Source: Ceriagrion tenellum (Eukaryota > Arthropoda > Insecta > Odonata > Coenagrionidae). Taken from it: a DNA stretch of 64,000 nucleotides. Below are positions 24,639 through 36,240 of the stretch, one piece after another. Below the pieces are notes generated by a model. The model had not been told where the DNA came from, ran no database searches, and was given only the letters and a program-made list of their open reading frames with translations. Numbering within the stretch: position 1 is the first letter of the stretch; each line of letters opens with the position of its first letter. The stretch spans positions 158,425,780-158,489,779 of the forward strand of contig OY720633.1 of the NCBI GenBank assembly GCA_963169105.1. The letters are read 5' to 3'. The position numbers were made by a program, and so were the translations under genes.

Positions 24639-24693
24639 CTTGTACCATTTCCTTTACTTGTTACCATCACGAACTTGTACCATTTCCATTACT
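24639..24693 (+). repeat. Short direct repeat (20-bp units, 35 bp apart)
   Basis: CTTGTACCATTTCCTTTACT at 24,639-24,658 and the same word with one change at 24,674-24,693 form a local direct repeat. Confidence 0.8.
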
Positions 24694-24759
24694 GCCAGGG
24701 GCCCAGCGGGCAGTGGGGTGTTAGAATGCAGAAATACATGTACCCCACTACAAAGAGGC

Positions 24760-25470
24760 CCAACTTTTTTCGGCTTACTTTAAAAATATTTAAAACGTGC
24801 ACTCAATGACAAACGACCACTGCTCCAGCCACTTCAAGGTGGTTGCAGCGATCATTGTTTACGCACAGATTACGGTGAAACTTTACTCACGAGTACTCAT
24901 TAATAATAGATATGGATAAATAATAGTATAAAAGACGAGTTTCCTCAGTAAAAATTTCATTGAATAAAAAAATGTTAGTACAGGAGACCTAAAAAACCAT
25001 ACCGACCTCTTCCCGGTGCACGGTAGCCAGAATAAAAGATAAAAGTAAATGATAATAGATGAAAGAAAAGAATCGCACGTTACCGTCTTGGTTCCTTGGC
25101 AAAATAATGCTACTTTCACACGTAAGCACTTGACACACACTTCCAAATAATTCGATTGAATTCGTACAGATTTTCCCCAAAACGAGAAATAGTACATTTC
25201 TTATTATTATGTTAGTGATGTAAACATTTTCAAAGGGTGATTTCCAGTCAAAAACAGGTATTTACCTATGGTTTTCGCTTGAATTTCTAATTCCGCCCCG
25301 TAAATCCAAGTCATAACATTACTGTAGGTAACTAAGTCAAAATTTTTAAAATATAACTATCATATCATTTCTCTTACTCCATGGATGGTGGTTTCCACCT
25401 TATAGACAGATGGCAGTCTAATGCGACCCAAGAAATTTTTTCGGCTTACTCGAGAAGGTGCACGCAATGA
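24760..25470 (+). repeat. Diverged repeat pair sharing a 15-bp core
   Basis: TTTTTTCGGCTTACT occurs at 24,765-24,779 and 25,436-25,450. In each copy it is followed, after a variable gap, by GTGCAC and CAATGAC, and preceded by CCCAA. The ordered set of shared words suggests two decayed copies of one dispersed repeat rather than chance. Confidence 0.4.
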
Positions 25471-27360
25471 CTCGCGATTAGCGCAACAAGAACATAAAAT
25501 GGGTGGCTCGCACTCCACACAGTTTAAGCCGCAACCTTTACCACGCAGCATCGGCCCGAGAAGAGCACCCTCGATCCCTGGAGCAGAACAGACTCCGCTC
25601 CGGGTCCCCCACTCCCCCATCCTCGTACGATCCCCGCCCGCCCAACTTCCTCCTTACGCCTCCTCATACCTCGGCGGAGCAGGAAATTAAAGCGTCCTTC
25701 ATAATTGAGTATCTCAAGTGGCGGCCGCTTGCCGTGGGAGGTGGAACCGGCGATGGTTCTCGCACCAGAGGAAATTAACGCTTGATGTAATGCAATAAAA
25801 TGTATAGGGGAAGTGCCATGAGCGCAAGTGAGCGTGTATATACATAAAATGTTCACCCAAAGAAATGGCTACAAACTTCAATACTCTCACTAAAACACTT
25901 GGAGCTTGTCATCATCCCATACAAATATCGGGATCCTTTCACTAGCGAACCTATTACAATATCATTTGATTGGTGAATATGACAGGATGGAGTGTACTCA
26001 GTGAGCCAGTATTAATGATGGAATCCTTTTTATTAATGGGATACCGGGCAGCTTGAACCCCTTGAGTGAATCTAAACGATCTCCAAGGGACGCATACCAA
26101 ACGGGGACGCCAGCTTCTTTCATATTAAAGAAAAAAAATGGGTCGTTTAATCTTCTATAATTTGTTCTGCTCTGGTATAATTAGATGACTCGATTATAAT
26201 TCGTCCATTTTGAATTAATTAACTGACTATTTTGAATACGTCCGTATTTTATTATAAATATTTCTTCCACTTCATCTCGCTTACATTACAAGCCAAAGAT
26301 TTGGAAAAATGAAACTTATATCAAATATCTGTGTGCTTATTCATATTTACCCATTCAATTCTCGAGAAAACAAATACATGAGACTCAGCAACGCTAAATT
26401 ATAAGGCATACCTCCTACCCATTGGAGAAAACATTCAGCAGAGGGAAAATACGCACTGATATGCTATGGTGAAAAAAATAAGCGATATTCCGATTTTTTC
26501 TTTAGTTTGCTGCATCTGTGGAGTTATTCCCAGAAGATGTGAGCCCTTAGGTTTTCATCTGTACATCCATCTGCGAGGAATAAAAGTGCTCTTTCCCACA
26601 ATATTTGCGTCGACCACGCCTTTCACACGGATATGGCATCCTGCAGCCGCACATGCGTGGGACCGATTCGGGGTGCCTCGTTTATGTTTGAGGCATCATT
26701 AAAAAAAAACATACATTTGGGGGAAGACAGCGCGCTCAAACAAACACACCATTACAAAAATGTATGCCATTTCGTCACTATGTAAGTAGAAGGCATTCAC
26801 ACAGAGAAAACTTCCTAAAACAAAGACCGGAGACGGGAGATTATAAAAGATAAACACAAATGGGTGGGGTTTATTTTAATAGTAGCCCATAGTGGCTGCC
26901 AAATCATTTTTTTCTCATTGCTCATTAAAAGGCTAAGCATACTAATAACCATTATGGCGGTGAACTGTTTAGTAAACAACAAAATCACTCGTATAACGAG
27001 CGCATTTGCCAGGGACACAAACCCACACGCAAACAGCCGAGGTGAGTTGACGATGCCCACGGCCACTCCGACCGCTTTCAGTACCCAAAGGGGACGTAAG
27101 ACGTTAGTTCCAACACAATGATAAGTCCAGGTACGACGTCATACATGCACACATACCTCAAGAATACAAAGGTGCACACACGTAAAGAAATCGAGAATAT
27201 CCTATATCATAAAATTTAAAAAAAAGACATTCCTTTAGCCAGCACCACCATTTAACTACATCAGTAAGACACGGTGACATATTGTGCGAATACCAGAAGC
27301 AGTAGCACTTCTGATGCCGACATAACCTCAACAGCTGTTAACTTAACAGCCGCGCAATGT
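25471..27360. other. Intergenic, nothing recognised
   Basis: 25,500-25,760 is GC-rich, with proline-rich or arginine-rich chance frames on both strands. The remainder is AT-rich. No RNA gene or named repeat is visible. Confidence 0.35.
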
Positions 27361-28180
27361 ACGCATGAATGAACACCGTCGACCCGGCAGCAAATCACGT
27401 CCTCACCTCAGGAAAGGTAACCGTCGAGGTGGACCGTCATTGCCTTAAACCATTCCGGCCGCTCATTTTTCCTCTCTACCGACCTGTGCAGCTCAAAACG
27501 ACATCCTCCAGCCTCCTCATTCTTCTTTTCCTCCACCCATCCTCACCCCCCCTCCCCCGCTCTCCATTTCTTTAAAAATCTCTCCCCTCGCGTCCCCGTG
27601 GCAACCAACCGGCCTCAGATCCTCCTCCTCCCCCCCTACCCCATCCTTCTCCACCCACACACACACTCGTCGACGCCGCACCTCCGCACTCGCCTCTCGC
27701 TTCCCTCACGCCGCCGCCGACCGGAGTGAACGCATACTTCACGGCTGCGGGCCGCGCCGCCGCCGGTCCCACGCACGCACGGGAAAAAAGATCTCCGTCT
27801 CTCGCTCCCTTCACCTTCGTCCCTCCCTCCGTCCGTCCCTTTTTCACACGTGGGTGGAGGATGACGAGGATGGCCGGCCGGCCGCATTCGGAAAAGGATT
27901 CTTTCTTCCCTCAAAAGACACCACCTCCTCCTCCTCCTCAAAAACCTCCCACCACCACCCACGCGCTTGCAACCATTCCGAGTCCTTTGCCCTTCGAATG
28001 CCTTCCACGCTTGCACACACCCACGCACCCCTGCACAACTACGACGAAACGCATCCAAGGAGGTTGAAATACACTCGAGGTGCATTCTGGGAGATTTTCA
28101 TGGGGTCCTAGTCCGTCATCTTAGCTCGTCTATTTTCGTCACGTTTAAGCGGGCTTCCTATCTTCCAAGATGATTATGAG
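27361..28180. other. CpG-rich island, no gene called
   Basis: 27,400-28,080 is the most CpG-dense part of this third of the window. It contains GCCGCCGCCG, a GGCCGGCCGGCC stretch and many CGs. Frames of 68-149 codons run through it in several phases with low-complexity composition (H/P/T or R/G-rich). It could be a promoter island for a gene on either strand, but I cannot fix a transcription start or exon. Confidence 0.35.
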
Positions 28181-28840
28181 CATGTAATAGTACACCATGA
28201 GTACAATTTTTACACACTTAAGGTGAGAAATTCGAAAATAAATACCTTCCAGCTACGTTGTCACATTGAAATATCCGAGACACTGAGAAGGTCGGCAATT
28301 TCCCTTACAATTTTGAGAGAGAAGGCAACATGCTGTGGGTTTCCGTTAATAATTAAGCGCTAAAGAAAAAAATTTGTTTAAAATCATTTAAATGCAATTT
28401 CTAGGTAATACTTCGCGTGAAATCGAGTATTAACTATTGGCGATTTCAACATTTGGGCCTACGTACGGACATTCATCTAGTTATAGATTAACTATGTTAA
28501 TCTCACACACCCGCCGTCATTTTTGAAATAGTACAAGTAATGACCTAAATACCATCCAATCCCAACATCAGTTTGTCTTACTCTATGGTTTGCGTCGTGA
28601 TTTTGACTGGGGTTTTGGAGCCTATCTACGCATTTATCTTAACCATATGTTTTTTCTACTTCTTCATTTTTTATTGTTCATCAGCGGATCAATGTGTGCA
28701 TTTACTGTGCTGCTCTTACAGTTGTTAAACTCAGAGTAAATAAATCATCATCATCATTATTATTATTATGAAGGCGTGGCCTTCTTGTGACAACTGCGCC
28801 TAATTCAGCCACCCTCACGCTCAATGCACGACGTGTGTTT
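28181..28840. other. Intergenic, AT-rich
   Basis: There is nothing coding here. A short (TCA)/(TTA) trinucleotide tract lies at 28,746-28,770, immediately before the diverged repeat unit at 28,841. Confidence 0.4.
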
Positions 28841-29030
28841 ATGTTTTATGGTTAATAATTAACGTTGGTGGATTGTGTTTTGTATTGACTACGTTAAGGT
28901 GGTTACCGGCAGTTGCCTGTTTATTGGGTTTAAATCAAATGTTCACTGTCACAAGAATTGAGCGAGGAGTCAATACAGAAGGACGCTGAATGATGAGTCC
29001 AAAGCAAGACCCAGTGGCTTCATCATTTAA
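28841..29030 (+). repeat. Unit A of a diverged direct duplication of unknown type
   Basis: This roughly 190-bp unit aligns almost without gaps to 29,180-29,371. Shared words in order are TTTTATGGYTAATAATT, ATTGAYKACGTT, TGTTTATTGG, CACTG, GATGASTGRTGAGTC-like DNA and AAGACCCAGWGGCTT. In the frame starting at 28,845 it reads FMVNN, stop, then a segment ending CLFIGFKSNVHCHKN. That frame aligns to unit B with about half the residues identical but is broken by an in-frame stop. It may be a decayed coding or mobile unit. I do not recognise the family. Confidence 0.65.
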
Positions 29031-29179
29031 ATATAACATAAGTTGTAATCAATAATATTGTATGCTTTATATACTTATGCATATTTTATATAAATATATT
29101 TTAGGTATTACGGTCTTTTTTGTGTTTCACGAATCATTTGTTAGTTGTTTATTCAAACAAAGAGGGGAAGATGCTACGT

Positions 29180-29371
29180 ATTTTATGGCTAATAATTTAA
29201 GTGGGTTTATTTGGTTTTATATTGATGACGTTGAGCTGTTTACTGTCATTTGTTTGTTTATTGGTTATGGATCAATAGTTGATTGCCACTGGAGATGACC
29301 GAGAAAGAGCAAACAAAGATGAAAGATGACTGGTGAGTCATAAGGAAGACCCAGAGGCTTTATTATTCAAG
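29180..29371 (+). repeat. Unit B of the diverged direct duplication
   Basis: This is the second copy, 338 bp downstream of unit A. The same frame is open here and reads FMANN...FIWFYIDDV...CLFIGYGSIVDCHWR to a stop at 29,296. It belongs to a 78-codon frame starting at 29,062 with hydrophobic, Phe/Ile-rich composition. The ungapped, frame-preserving similarity to unit A could mean past coding function, or simply an old segmental duplication with few indels. No known domain is visible. Confidence 0.65.
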
Positions 29372-31524
29372 CACAACAGCGCCCCCCCCACAGTATTTCA
29401 ACCTCCTTGGACGCACCATCCTCTTTCCTCCCGTTCAAAATCCGCCATATCTATACCTACGGGGCCGCTCCGAGGATGTCTGCCTACGCGCCGTCAAACT
29501 GCGAGTCCCAAACGGGAGCGAGAGAGAACTAACGACGCGGTCCACGTCAAAAAGAAAAGGAGAGATTGATCCGTACTTCGCCATCACCCCTTCCCTTCAC
29601 CTTCCCCAACCCCTTCGCCCTCCCCCCCCCCCACCTCTCCCCACATCGTCCACCCCTCGGCTAGCCTTGTGCACACGCGGTCATTTCTCTCCGGTCACGT
29701 CCGTGATCCGCGCTGCCGACGGTCTTTCCGACCCATCTGCTCCGAAGCGCACGACATTAATTCCCTTGCGTCTAGATTGCGAGCCTTTCGGCGGAGAAGG
29801 GGCGCGGAAATGGGATGCGTATTGCCGGTGCAACTGCGCTCCAGAGAATGCGTGCCACCTTGTTTCCCCTTGATCCCTGTGATTAACCGTACCTGCCTCA
29901 TCCGAAGAGATAATATCTCCGTTGGCATACATTCCATCCGCATGTTTTCAAGATATTTTTTACTCAGGAAAGCAGCTATATGGCAAACGATATCGTACTT
30001 AACTTGAATAGGTACTACAATATATCTATAAAAACGTAGAGGCGTATGTCCGCATGAAAGTTTTTTCTTTCCCTCCAAAACCACCACACTGATAAACCTG
30101 AAATGCTGTCCCCGAAAGAATCATACCTTTTATTTAGCCACGAAATGAATGACGCAATGAGCCGTTAAAACGGGCAATTTCCACTTATTTGAATAAATCA
30201 AGATTAAGCATTGAAAGTTAGATTTTTCTTTTCGATAGATTTGTGTCACTGTGTTATTTCCAGCTCTTATCCCTACCGTCGAGAAGCAACGGACATTTCT
30301 GAAGTTAAAAATAAAATGACGCCATTTCACTCGTTGAAATCCACAATCCTAACAGCACTATGACTGGTCAAAATATCTAAATCAGCAGTATTCATCGTGC
30401 TTTCACCAACCTTATTACTAACAGAAGCTTAATTTCTAAATACGTTATAATTACACAGGCAGGCTTTTCATCTACTGTTCCTACACTAATTACATATTTG
30501 ATGGATAAAAACAATAAAATACTAATATTTTTGGCAGTTAGATGAATTACCTGATGGGCCAACTTGTTATCTGGGCCACTCCCTCTCTCCTTAAATTCAA
30601 ACGTCGTTCATTCGAAATATGTTTGTCCACAGCTTATACTTAATATTTGCACTTTTTTAACTAGATAACATTCCATATTACACTTTCTGGCAACTTATTC
30701 TCAAAAAATTACCAAGCGTACGATTTTTATCCAACACGAATACCTCAAATGAAGACGGTTACACTCAATAAAGCAATTAGAAAATAAGTGGCTTACGGGG
30801 ATAGTTCCATCGAAGAAAAAAAACCAGTCCATCGGATTCCTTTTTCCCACTAGAATTAGAATAATGAGAAGTGTGAGGGATCTAACGATCACTATTTCTC
30901 GCAGGCACAGAACCAGCAGGAGATATTTCAACGATTGAAGAGAGGGTATTAATTAAAATAAGAAAGCACTAACACTTGTAGGAGAAGAAAATTAAACGTT
31001 TCAGGCGTGATCTTGGCTATTTTAGTTATATATACATATAAAGAGAAAGAATCAGTTCTCCGTTCGAAATGACCGACGTTCCACACATCCTTCTCTCAAT
31101 TTTCCCGGCAAAGATACCTTGCTTCAAGAATTCCATTGCCCTCCACCTTATGTAATCGCCATGGTACGCACCGAACTGTCCATTATACTAATCAGATTGA
31201 TCAATCCAATAGCATTATGGTACCGCAAACGTGCCAGACATCTACGACGTTTAACTTTACACTTCATTCGAAAAAATGATAACACTTTCCTAAATTTGGT
31301 CCTCGTTCATTCAAACAAAAATGACATGCATCACAATTCATTCCTCGCATTTATTCGGCCAAACAGATACAACAAAACGAGAAAAATGTGCAATATGAGG
31401 CAGATGATCGGGAATATAAGGGATTTGGGCAAAGGGCCTTATTTAAAGGGCAGGAAAAATTCATGGGACGAAAAACCAACGTTCCTAAACCACAATACGC
31501 GCGAAAGAAGAAGGGAAAAGTTTG
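29372..31524. other. Intergenic, with a GC-rich patch at 29,450-29,880
   Basis: The GC-rich patch holds three overlapping open frames, none convincing. A C-run lies at 29,620-29,632. 29,900-31,100 is AT-rich. The 140-codon plus-strand frame at 31,119-31,541 is basic and has no domain I know, so I leave it uncalled. Confidence 0.35.
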
Positions 31525-31612
31525 CGCCCGCTAGAATTTGAATCCGAGGTCCGTGAAAATATATATTTAACGCTTGGGCCATAAGTCAAGCGGATCCGAG
31601 ATACAATTTAGG
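31525..31612 (-). mobile_element. Possible second tRNA-derived SINE head
   Basis: On the minus strand the sequence contains CGGATTCAAATTC (31,546-31,534), which resembles a degenerate B box. About 40 bases upstream is a CTTGACTTATGGCCCAAGC stretch resembling a decayed D-arm. The TGACTTA.GNCC pattern also occurs in the 9.13-9.2 kb candidate, which hints at one family. No cloverleaf closes. The support is weak. Confidence 0.2.
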
Positions 31613-31906
31613 TTTCAATACCAAGCGACTCGGAGAAAAAAACTCAATATCCGTACTCTTCTCTTGAAAATATATATTGGCATTGTGAGGTGTCGAGCTG
31701 GAGGGTGGAGACAGGGGGGGAAGGGGGGAGAGAAAAGTGGGAAGGGGGTTAGATGTGAATAGAAGGAGGAGGTGGAATGGGGCGGGGGGAAAGGGGAGGG
31801 AGGAAGGGAGAGGGACTCCTCCAGCCTCTCAAGGGTGAAGTAGAGAATGAAAGAAAAGTAGTATTATGAGATTCCAGACTGTAACTCCTCGCCCTCCCCC
31901 CAAAAA

Positions 31907-31927
31907 ACAGCTGCTAACGATTCGCTG
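31907..31927 (+). repeat. Copy 1 of a recurring CAGCTGCTAACNATTC motif
   Basis: The 21 bases here are identical to 34,024-34,044, and the following TGCCCAT resembles the TGTCCCAT after the second copy. A third, partial copy lies at 36,649-36,665. Confidence 0.8.
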
Positions 31928-34023
31928 TGCCCATCTTTTACCTTGGTCGAGAGTCTGGGTAACCTCAAAGGATTTTCTCTCTGCTCCTCACCTTCCCATT
32001 CCCCTCCAAGCTCAACCCTCCCGATTTCAAGTCTCCTCACACACTCTCTCCCCTCTCCGACCGAAACTCGGCTCTCCTCTCTTCAGGGGGGAAGTTGTCT
32101 TCTCTCTCTCCGGATAAGCGAGTTGAGCGTTCAAGAGGACCACAAAATCCCAACGGTGAACAACACCGCGACAACTGCTAAGCAAGGGTCTTAGCGGATG
32201 AGGGGGAGGAAATTCCCTTAGACTAAACACAAGATGAGACTGCACGTCGGTGGAGGCGGGGAGGTCACCGCGGGAGGGAAGAGAAAGGGACGAGAGTGCA
32301 CGGTTTTTCGAACGCATACACTCGAGAAGAGGATGGCTACCGAGCCCATCGCTTCTCCCTCTCTTCCCCTACCTTTCGCGGCACACCCACAAAAACCCTT
32401 AGAAATAGACTAGAGCGGAGGGAGTTAGTTAGGACGAGGGTGGAAGGAGGGCGCCATGGTTACACAAAAGACTCCTCTCCAAAGCAGGATGAGATGAGAG
32501 CAGGAGGATGTGGTGCCCCTTGTTCCATCTAACCTCTCCCCACTCATCCAAAATATGCGTTTCGGACTTGTTTCCCGTCTCCCGCTGACAAATTCGGCTT
32601 AGTCGTCCATCATCTTTTTCGACTGTTCGGAACCAGAGATGTGACAGGGACTCGAAGAAGAGCGAGGAGAAAAACGTAAAGGGGAGTGTTTCCCAGTGCG
32701 GGATATTCTTGGCTACATCTCCTCCGGTTCGTTAGAAGTTATCGATGTTTGCAGTCTCGGAGGCGATGGCGTTGAAGGAGAGGTCGAGCAAGATTTCAGT
32801 TTTAGATTACCCTTCGCACCTTCAAAGTCTTGACAGATATATCCTATATATACTCGAATGAAGACGTCGCAAAAGAGGGGGAGGACAAGAAAGAAAGAGT
32901 GAGATTTGGGTTTAAGATTACGTTTTATTCCCGTGTCGTGACAAAACAAATCCCTTAAAGGGAGTGTCGTGGCTGGTTCAAAGGTTGAGGATAGATTCGA
33001 GCCTTATTGAAACTGAAATATGGCCCCTTATTTCCACGACGATTGAAAATGTTTGCTTTGAAAAAGATACTCTTACTCGACGGAGATTGTGTTTTTTTAT
33101 ACACCAGTGTTTATGGGGAAGCGCGTGCGGGGAGTAGGCGGTATGCGTGACTCACTCGCAAGCAGATACACCCGTCACCATCGCGAAAACGAATATACTC
33201 GCAAAGGTAACGGAGCCTCGGTGGTACTGGTACTGGTACTTTTCCCCTTCCCAAATTACTATCGAAATTTGGATATTTTCATTTAAAGCGTAACTTTGTT
33301 TCCTTGCTTTCCCAAGAGTTGTTAAATTCTAGCAACAGAAAGGTCCAAATCCGAGGCAGCAAGTATCAATAAGTACTAATTCTAGCAAATAGTCCAATAA
33401 TTTACGAGTAAACTTGACGAATTACGATCAACGACTAGGGGAAATTAACTAAATAACCGCCTCTAAAACTTCAAAGTTACTCACTAAACGCCGCTGCATT
33501 CCGGAAGAAGAGCTTAATTATTGATCTAAGACATAGGATACTGGTTCCTTTTAAATGATTTTTTATACACTGTCCAATCTTTGACTCTTCCTTCAAGACT
33601 AGAGCTCCAAAGTAAATACTTGAAAATGTTTGGTACATGCTGATTAGGTAAAGGGGTTATTTTGAAGAAGTTGAAAACGGATAATTACTTCATGCTACTC
33701 TCTACGGTAGGGTCAACTCAAATAAATTTTAAGGGGGAGAGAAGTTACGATACGTCACGGAATCAATTAACGCTGGCATCACATAATGAGCTTAGAAGAA
33801 ATACATCACGGATGTTCATTTGAAATAAAGTACTGAAAATTAGTTTCCGGTGACGCAAACAAAACACTGGGAATACCGGAGTCTAGGATACACAGTCGAA
33901 AGCCAGCTGTGCTCCTTCGGGCAGACCCGAAGACAGAAGATACAGAGCCAATGGAGGAAGGGGCATTCGTAAGTCATAGGCTATAATCCATCCAATGGGT
34001 ATTCCAAAGAAATCGGGCTCGCG

Positions 34024-34044
34024 ACAGCTGCTAACGATTCGCTG
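34024..34044 (+). repeat. Copy 2 of the recurring motif
   Basis: This is an exact 21-base match to 31,907-31,927. Neither copy is low complexity, so chance identity is unlikely in 64 kb. Confidence 0.8.
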
Positions 34045-34293
34045 CGTCTGTCCCATATATCAAACCAAGCCACGCCTTCGGAGAGGGGATTCGGAGGGCA
34101 TTAGGTATGTACGCAGGGGTCCAAGGGTTCTGAAAAGGCAGGCGCGCCTTTTTCCACTTTGACGTTCAGCGAGGACGAAATGCAGAAAACCTCTCAAGTG
34201 TAAAACATCGCAACTGTTGCGGTAATAACAAAGGGACTTGGGACGTGCTAAAAGGAACCCATCAACCGAATAGACCCTTTTTTCGCTCTTTAA

Positions 34294-34521
34294 ATGAGAG
34301 TGTGGTGCCTCGGACACTCGTATGAATGTTCGAAGGTTTTCCGCGGTAATAAAAAATCACATATAGTGTTTAAGGAAGAAACTCCGTTACTGCGGGAGGT
34401 GATGGGGGATATTATTTTGTCTGATGGTCGTTGGGTTGCGACTTCTCACTTGCGGATCTGTGGCAACGCAAACACTTTCTTTAGCAAATTCGGTATTCAC
34501 CATGAAAACGCAGAATATTGA
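34294..34521 (+). CDS. Unrecognised 75-codon frame
   Basis: The frame runs from ATG at 34,294 to TGA at 34,519-34,521. Codon use is fairly coding-like against AT-rich flanks. The protein is balanced, with three cysteines in the N-terminal and middle part (WCLGHSYEC, RICGN) and a mixed acidic/basic body. I see no signal peptide, membrane segment or known motif. It may be an exon, transposon debris or chance. Confidence 0.15.
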   Translation: MRVWCLGHSYECSKVFRGNKKSHIVFKEETPLLREVMGDIILSDGRWVATSHLRICGNANTFFSKFGIHHENAEY

Positions 34522-35295
34522 TGACCTATTATTGATAGAAGATACCTGAAACAGGAATCAGTGGTGCATGTATTGTTCTTTCACTGCACTTGTCCATATT
34601 TTGAGTCTGTCCAAGATAATAGCGCAGCTGAAATATACTTATTTGGCTGAGAAATAAATGGAAAGAAAAAATATCATAATCATTGTATGATTTACACTGA
34701 GGCCATTATCACATATTCTTCGGTCACGTGATTACCTGCCTCAAAGTGCTCAGTATCAAATCCCCATAATCAAGAGCAGAAGTTACGCTGACTTCACTGC
34801 ATAAACAGCTGTTGTATTAATAATTGTATGCATATTATTTCTTTCTTCGGTGACTTACTCGGTATGGCGGTCCCCAAAACCGAGAAGAGGGCGAGTGGTT
34901 CACGTCTCCGACCTGTTCGCGCTGTTTCTCCTCCTCTCCGCGCGGTGGCGCGTCGGACGAAGCAAGAAGTGGGGGAAGTTGGTACTCGAGAGAGATTAGG
35001 AAGCTTCGCCTCTCATCTCCTCCTCCTCTTAACTCTGTGAAGGACCCGGCTTTGTCCTTCATTATCGTCTCGAGCCTTTAACGAGAGAAAGAGAGGGGGA
35101 GACGCCGCTGCACGCTGCGTTAGTGTGGGCGCCTTGTGTCAAGTGCTGCGCTACTTTTTATCTGCAAAGAGACTGTCCGACTGCCTCCTCCTCCACCAGA
35201 GGATTTTTTCGGGAAAAAAATCACCCTTAATTTTCTCACGGATTTTTTTCTCATTCGAGACTACGACCGTTTTCCGAGAAACCTGTCGCATTGAA
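34522..35295. other. CpG-rich promoter-like segment
   Basis: 34,600-34,830 is AT-rich. 34,860-35,140 is CpG-rich with pyrimidine tracts and leads into two possible first exons on the plus strand (35,296-35,347 and 35,440-35,531). The composition suits a promoter island. A 16-base match (GTCCAAGATAATAGCG at 34,608-34,623) to 1971-1986 may be chance. Confidence 0.35.
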
Positions 35296-35347
35296 ATGGC
35301 ACCCAGCAATGTGTATACGAATGGTAGAGGGATTAGCCGTTCATGCG
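35296..35347 (+). CDS. Candidate first coding exon (17 codons, phase 1 donor)
   Basis: An ATG at 35,296 in good arthropod context (GAAATGG) opens MAPSNVYTNGRGISRSC. It reaches a plausible donor TGCG|GTAAGC with the intron starting at 35,348. Upstream DNA is CpG-rich. The frame is also open past the donor for ten more codons. No downstream exon could be tied to it, and the peptide is unknown to me. It competes with the nearby 35,440-35,531 model. Confidence 0.15.
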
Positions 35348-35439
35348 GTAAGCCGAACTTCGAGCAATTCGAGAGATAGCTCCGAGTACAACGCTCCCCC
35401 GTTCAAAATAAGAGTTATATTCGAGTAAGTTTACTTCTC

Positions 35440-35531
35440 AGTTGTTCTCCCATAGCCAAAACCGTTCAAGAAATCCGTGTTTTCAATCACCACCTTCGGC
35501 CGCAGTGCAGTGAACAATATGAAGCTGGTTT
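35440..35531 (+). other. Candidate promoter plus first exon starting MKLV
   Basis: A perfect initiator TCAGTT (A+1 at 35,440) lies 20-25 bases downstream of a TTATAT element (35,415-35,420). An 80-base leader then precedes ATG at 35,519, reading MKLV, and a donor TTT|GTACGT at 35,532. A short first exon ending a few codons into a signal peptide, with MK at the start, is typical of insect secreted and cuticular protein genes. No second exon was found, so function is not claimed. The TATA-to-initiator spacing is somewhat short. Confidence 0.2.
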
Positions 35532-36240
35532 GTACGTATCATACATTATTCTCGAATCGCTATTCATCATGAACTGGCCTCCAAGGATCGATAATATTTA
35601 ACATAGTTAATTTTAACCGATCACAAATATGCCAAGCAGACTAAAATTTTCACTTCCTGATATGAATTGGCTTAGGAACTGTTAGGATAAACTACTCAAT
35701 TTATTTTCTGCAGGTTTTCATTTCTGAGAACTGCTCCGGAAATTAAGCTCATAAATGACAGGAAAGTATTCTGTCAACCCTCATGTTTTAATCGGTTGAT
35801 GGAGACTTTTCAGCCTTCATGTGATTCCGACGTAAAATGATTTAAATATCATTTCACTCATATTCGAGCAACTTGCACAAAAACGTATCCGCTGTTCGAT
35901 AGGAATAAAAAAATATGCCTTTGGGTGTCACATTTTTTCGCAATCTGAACTTCATGTTACGAGGTGCTATTGCGAGAAAGGGTGAAACACAGGGCTACTC
36001 GATACACATCCCAATTTCGCAAAAAAACTATGAATTAAAAACAAAGTTCCTACTGAGTTAATTGAAGAATTAACTGAAATGATTAAAGTAAAAATGCATG
36101 AATTCAATTGATACGGTATTTTTATCGACAGCAAACAGCTTATTAAAATGCAACCATTTTTTAATTTGAATATTTAAAAAAATTATGTCTCCGGTATTTC
36201 AGCACTGGATACAGCACTTTTTAAATAATATTAAGGAAAA
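35532..36240. other. AT-rich, possible intron
   Basis: No coding signal is present. If the first-exon model just upstream is right, this would be intron. Nothing in the sequence confirms that. Confidence 0.3.

Larger units (their letters stand above)
31613..34293. other. Intergenic, with purine tracts and two copies of a recurring motif
   Basis: 31,705-31,830 is G/GA-rich. 32,010-32,110 is TC-rich. A (GGTACT)3 run lies at 33,221-33,238, and a perfect 7-bp hairpin (CTTCGGG...CCCGAAG) at 33,917-33,934. The recurring CAGCTGCTAAC motif lies at 31,907 and 34,024. No gene is supported. Confidence 0.35.

Noticed and set aside
1971..34623. 16-base identical word at 1971-1986 and 34,608-34,623
   Set aside because: A 16-mer match somewhere in 64 kb is close to chance expectation, and the flanks diverge at once.
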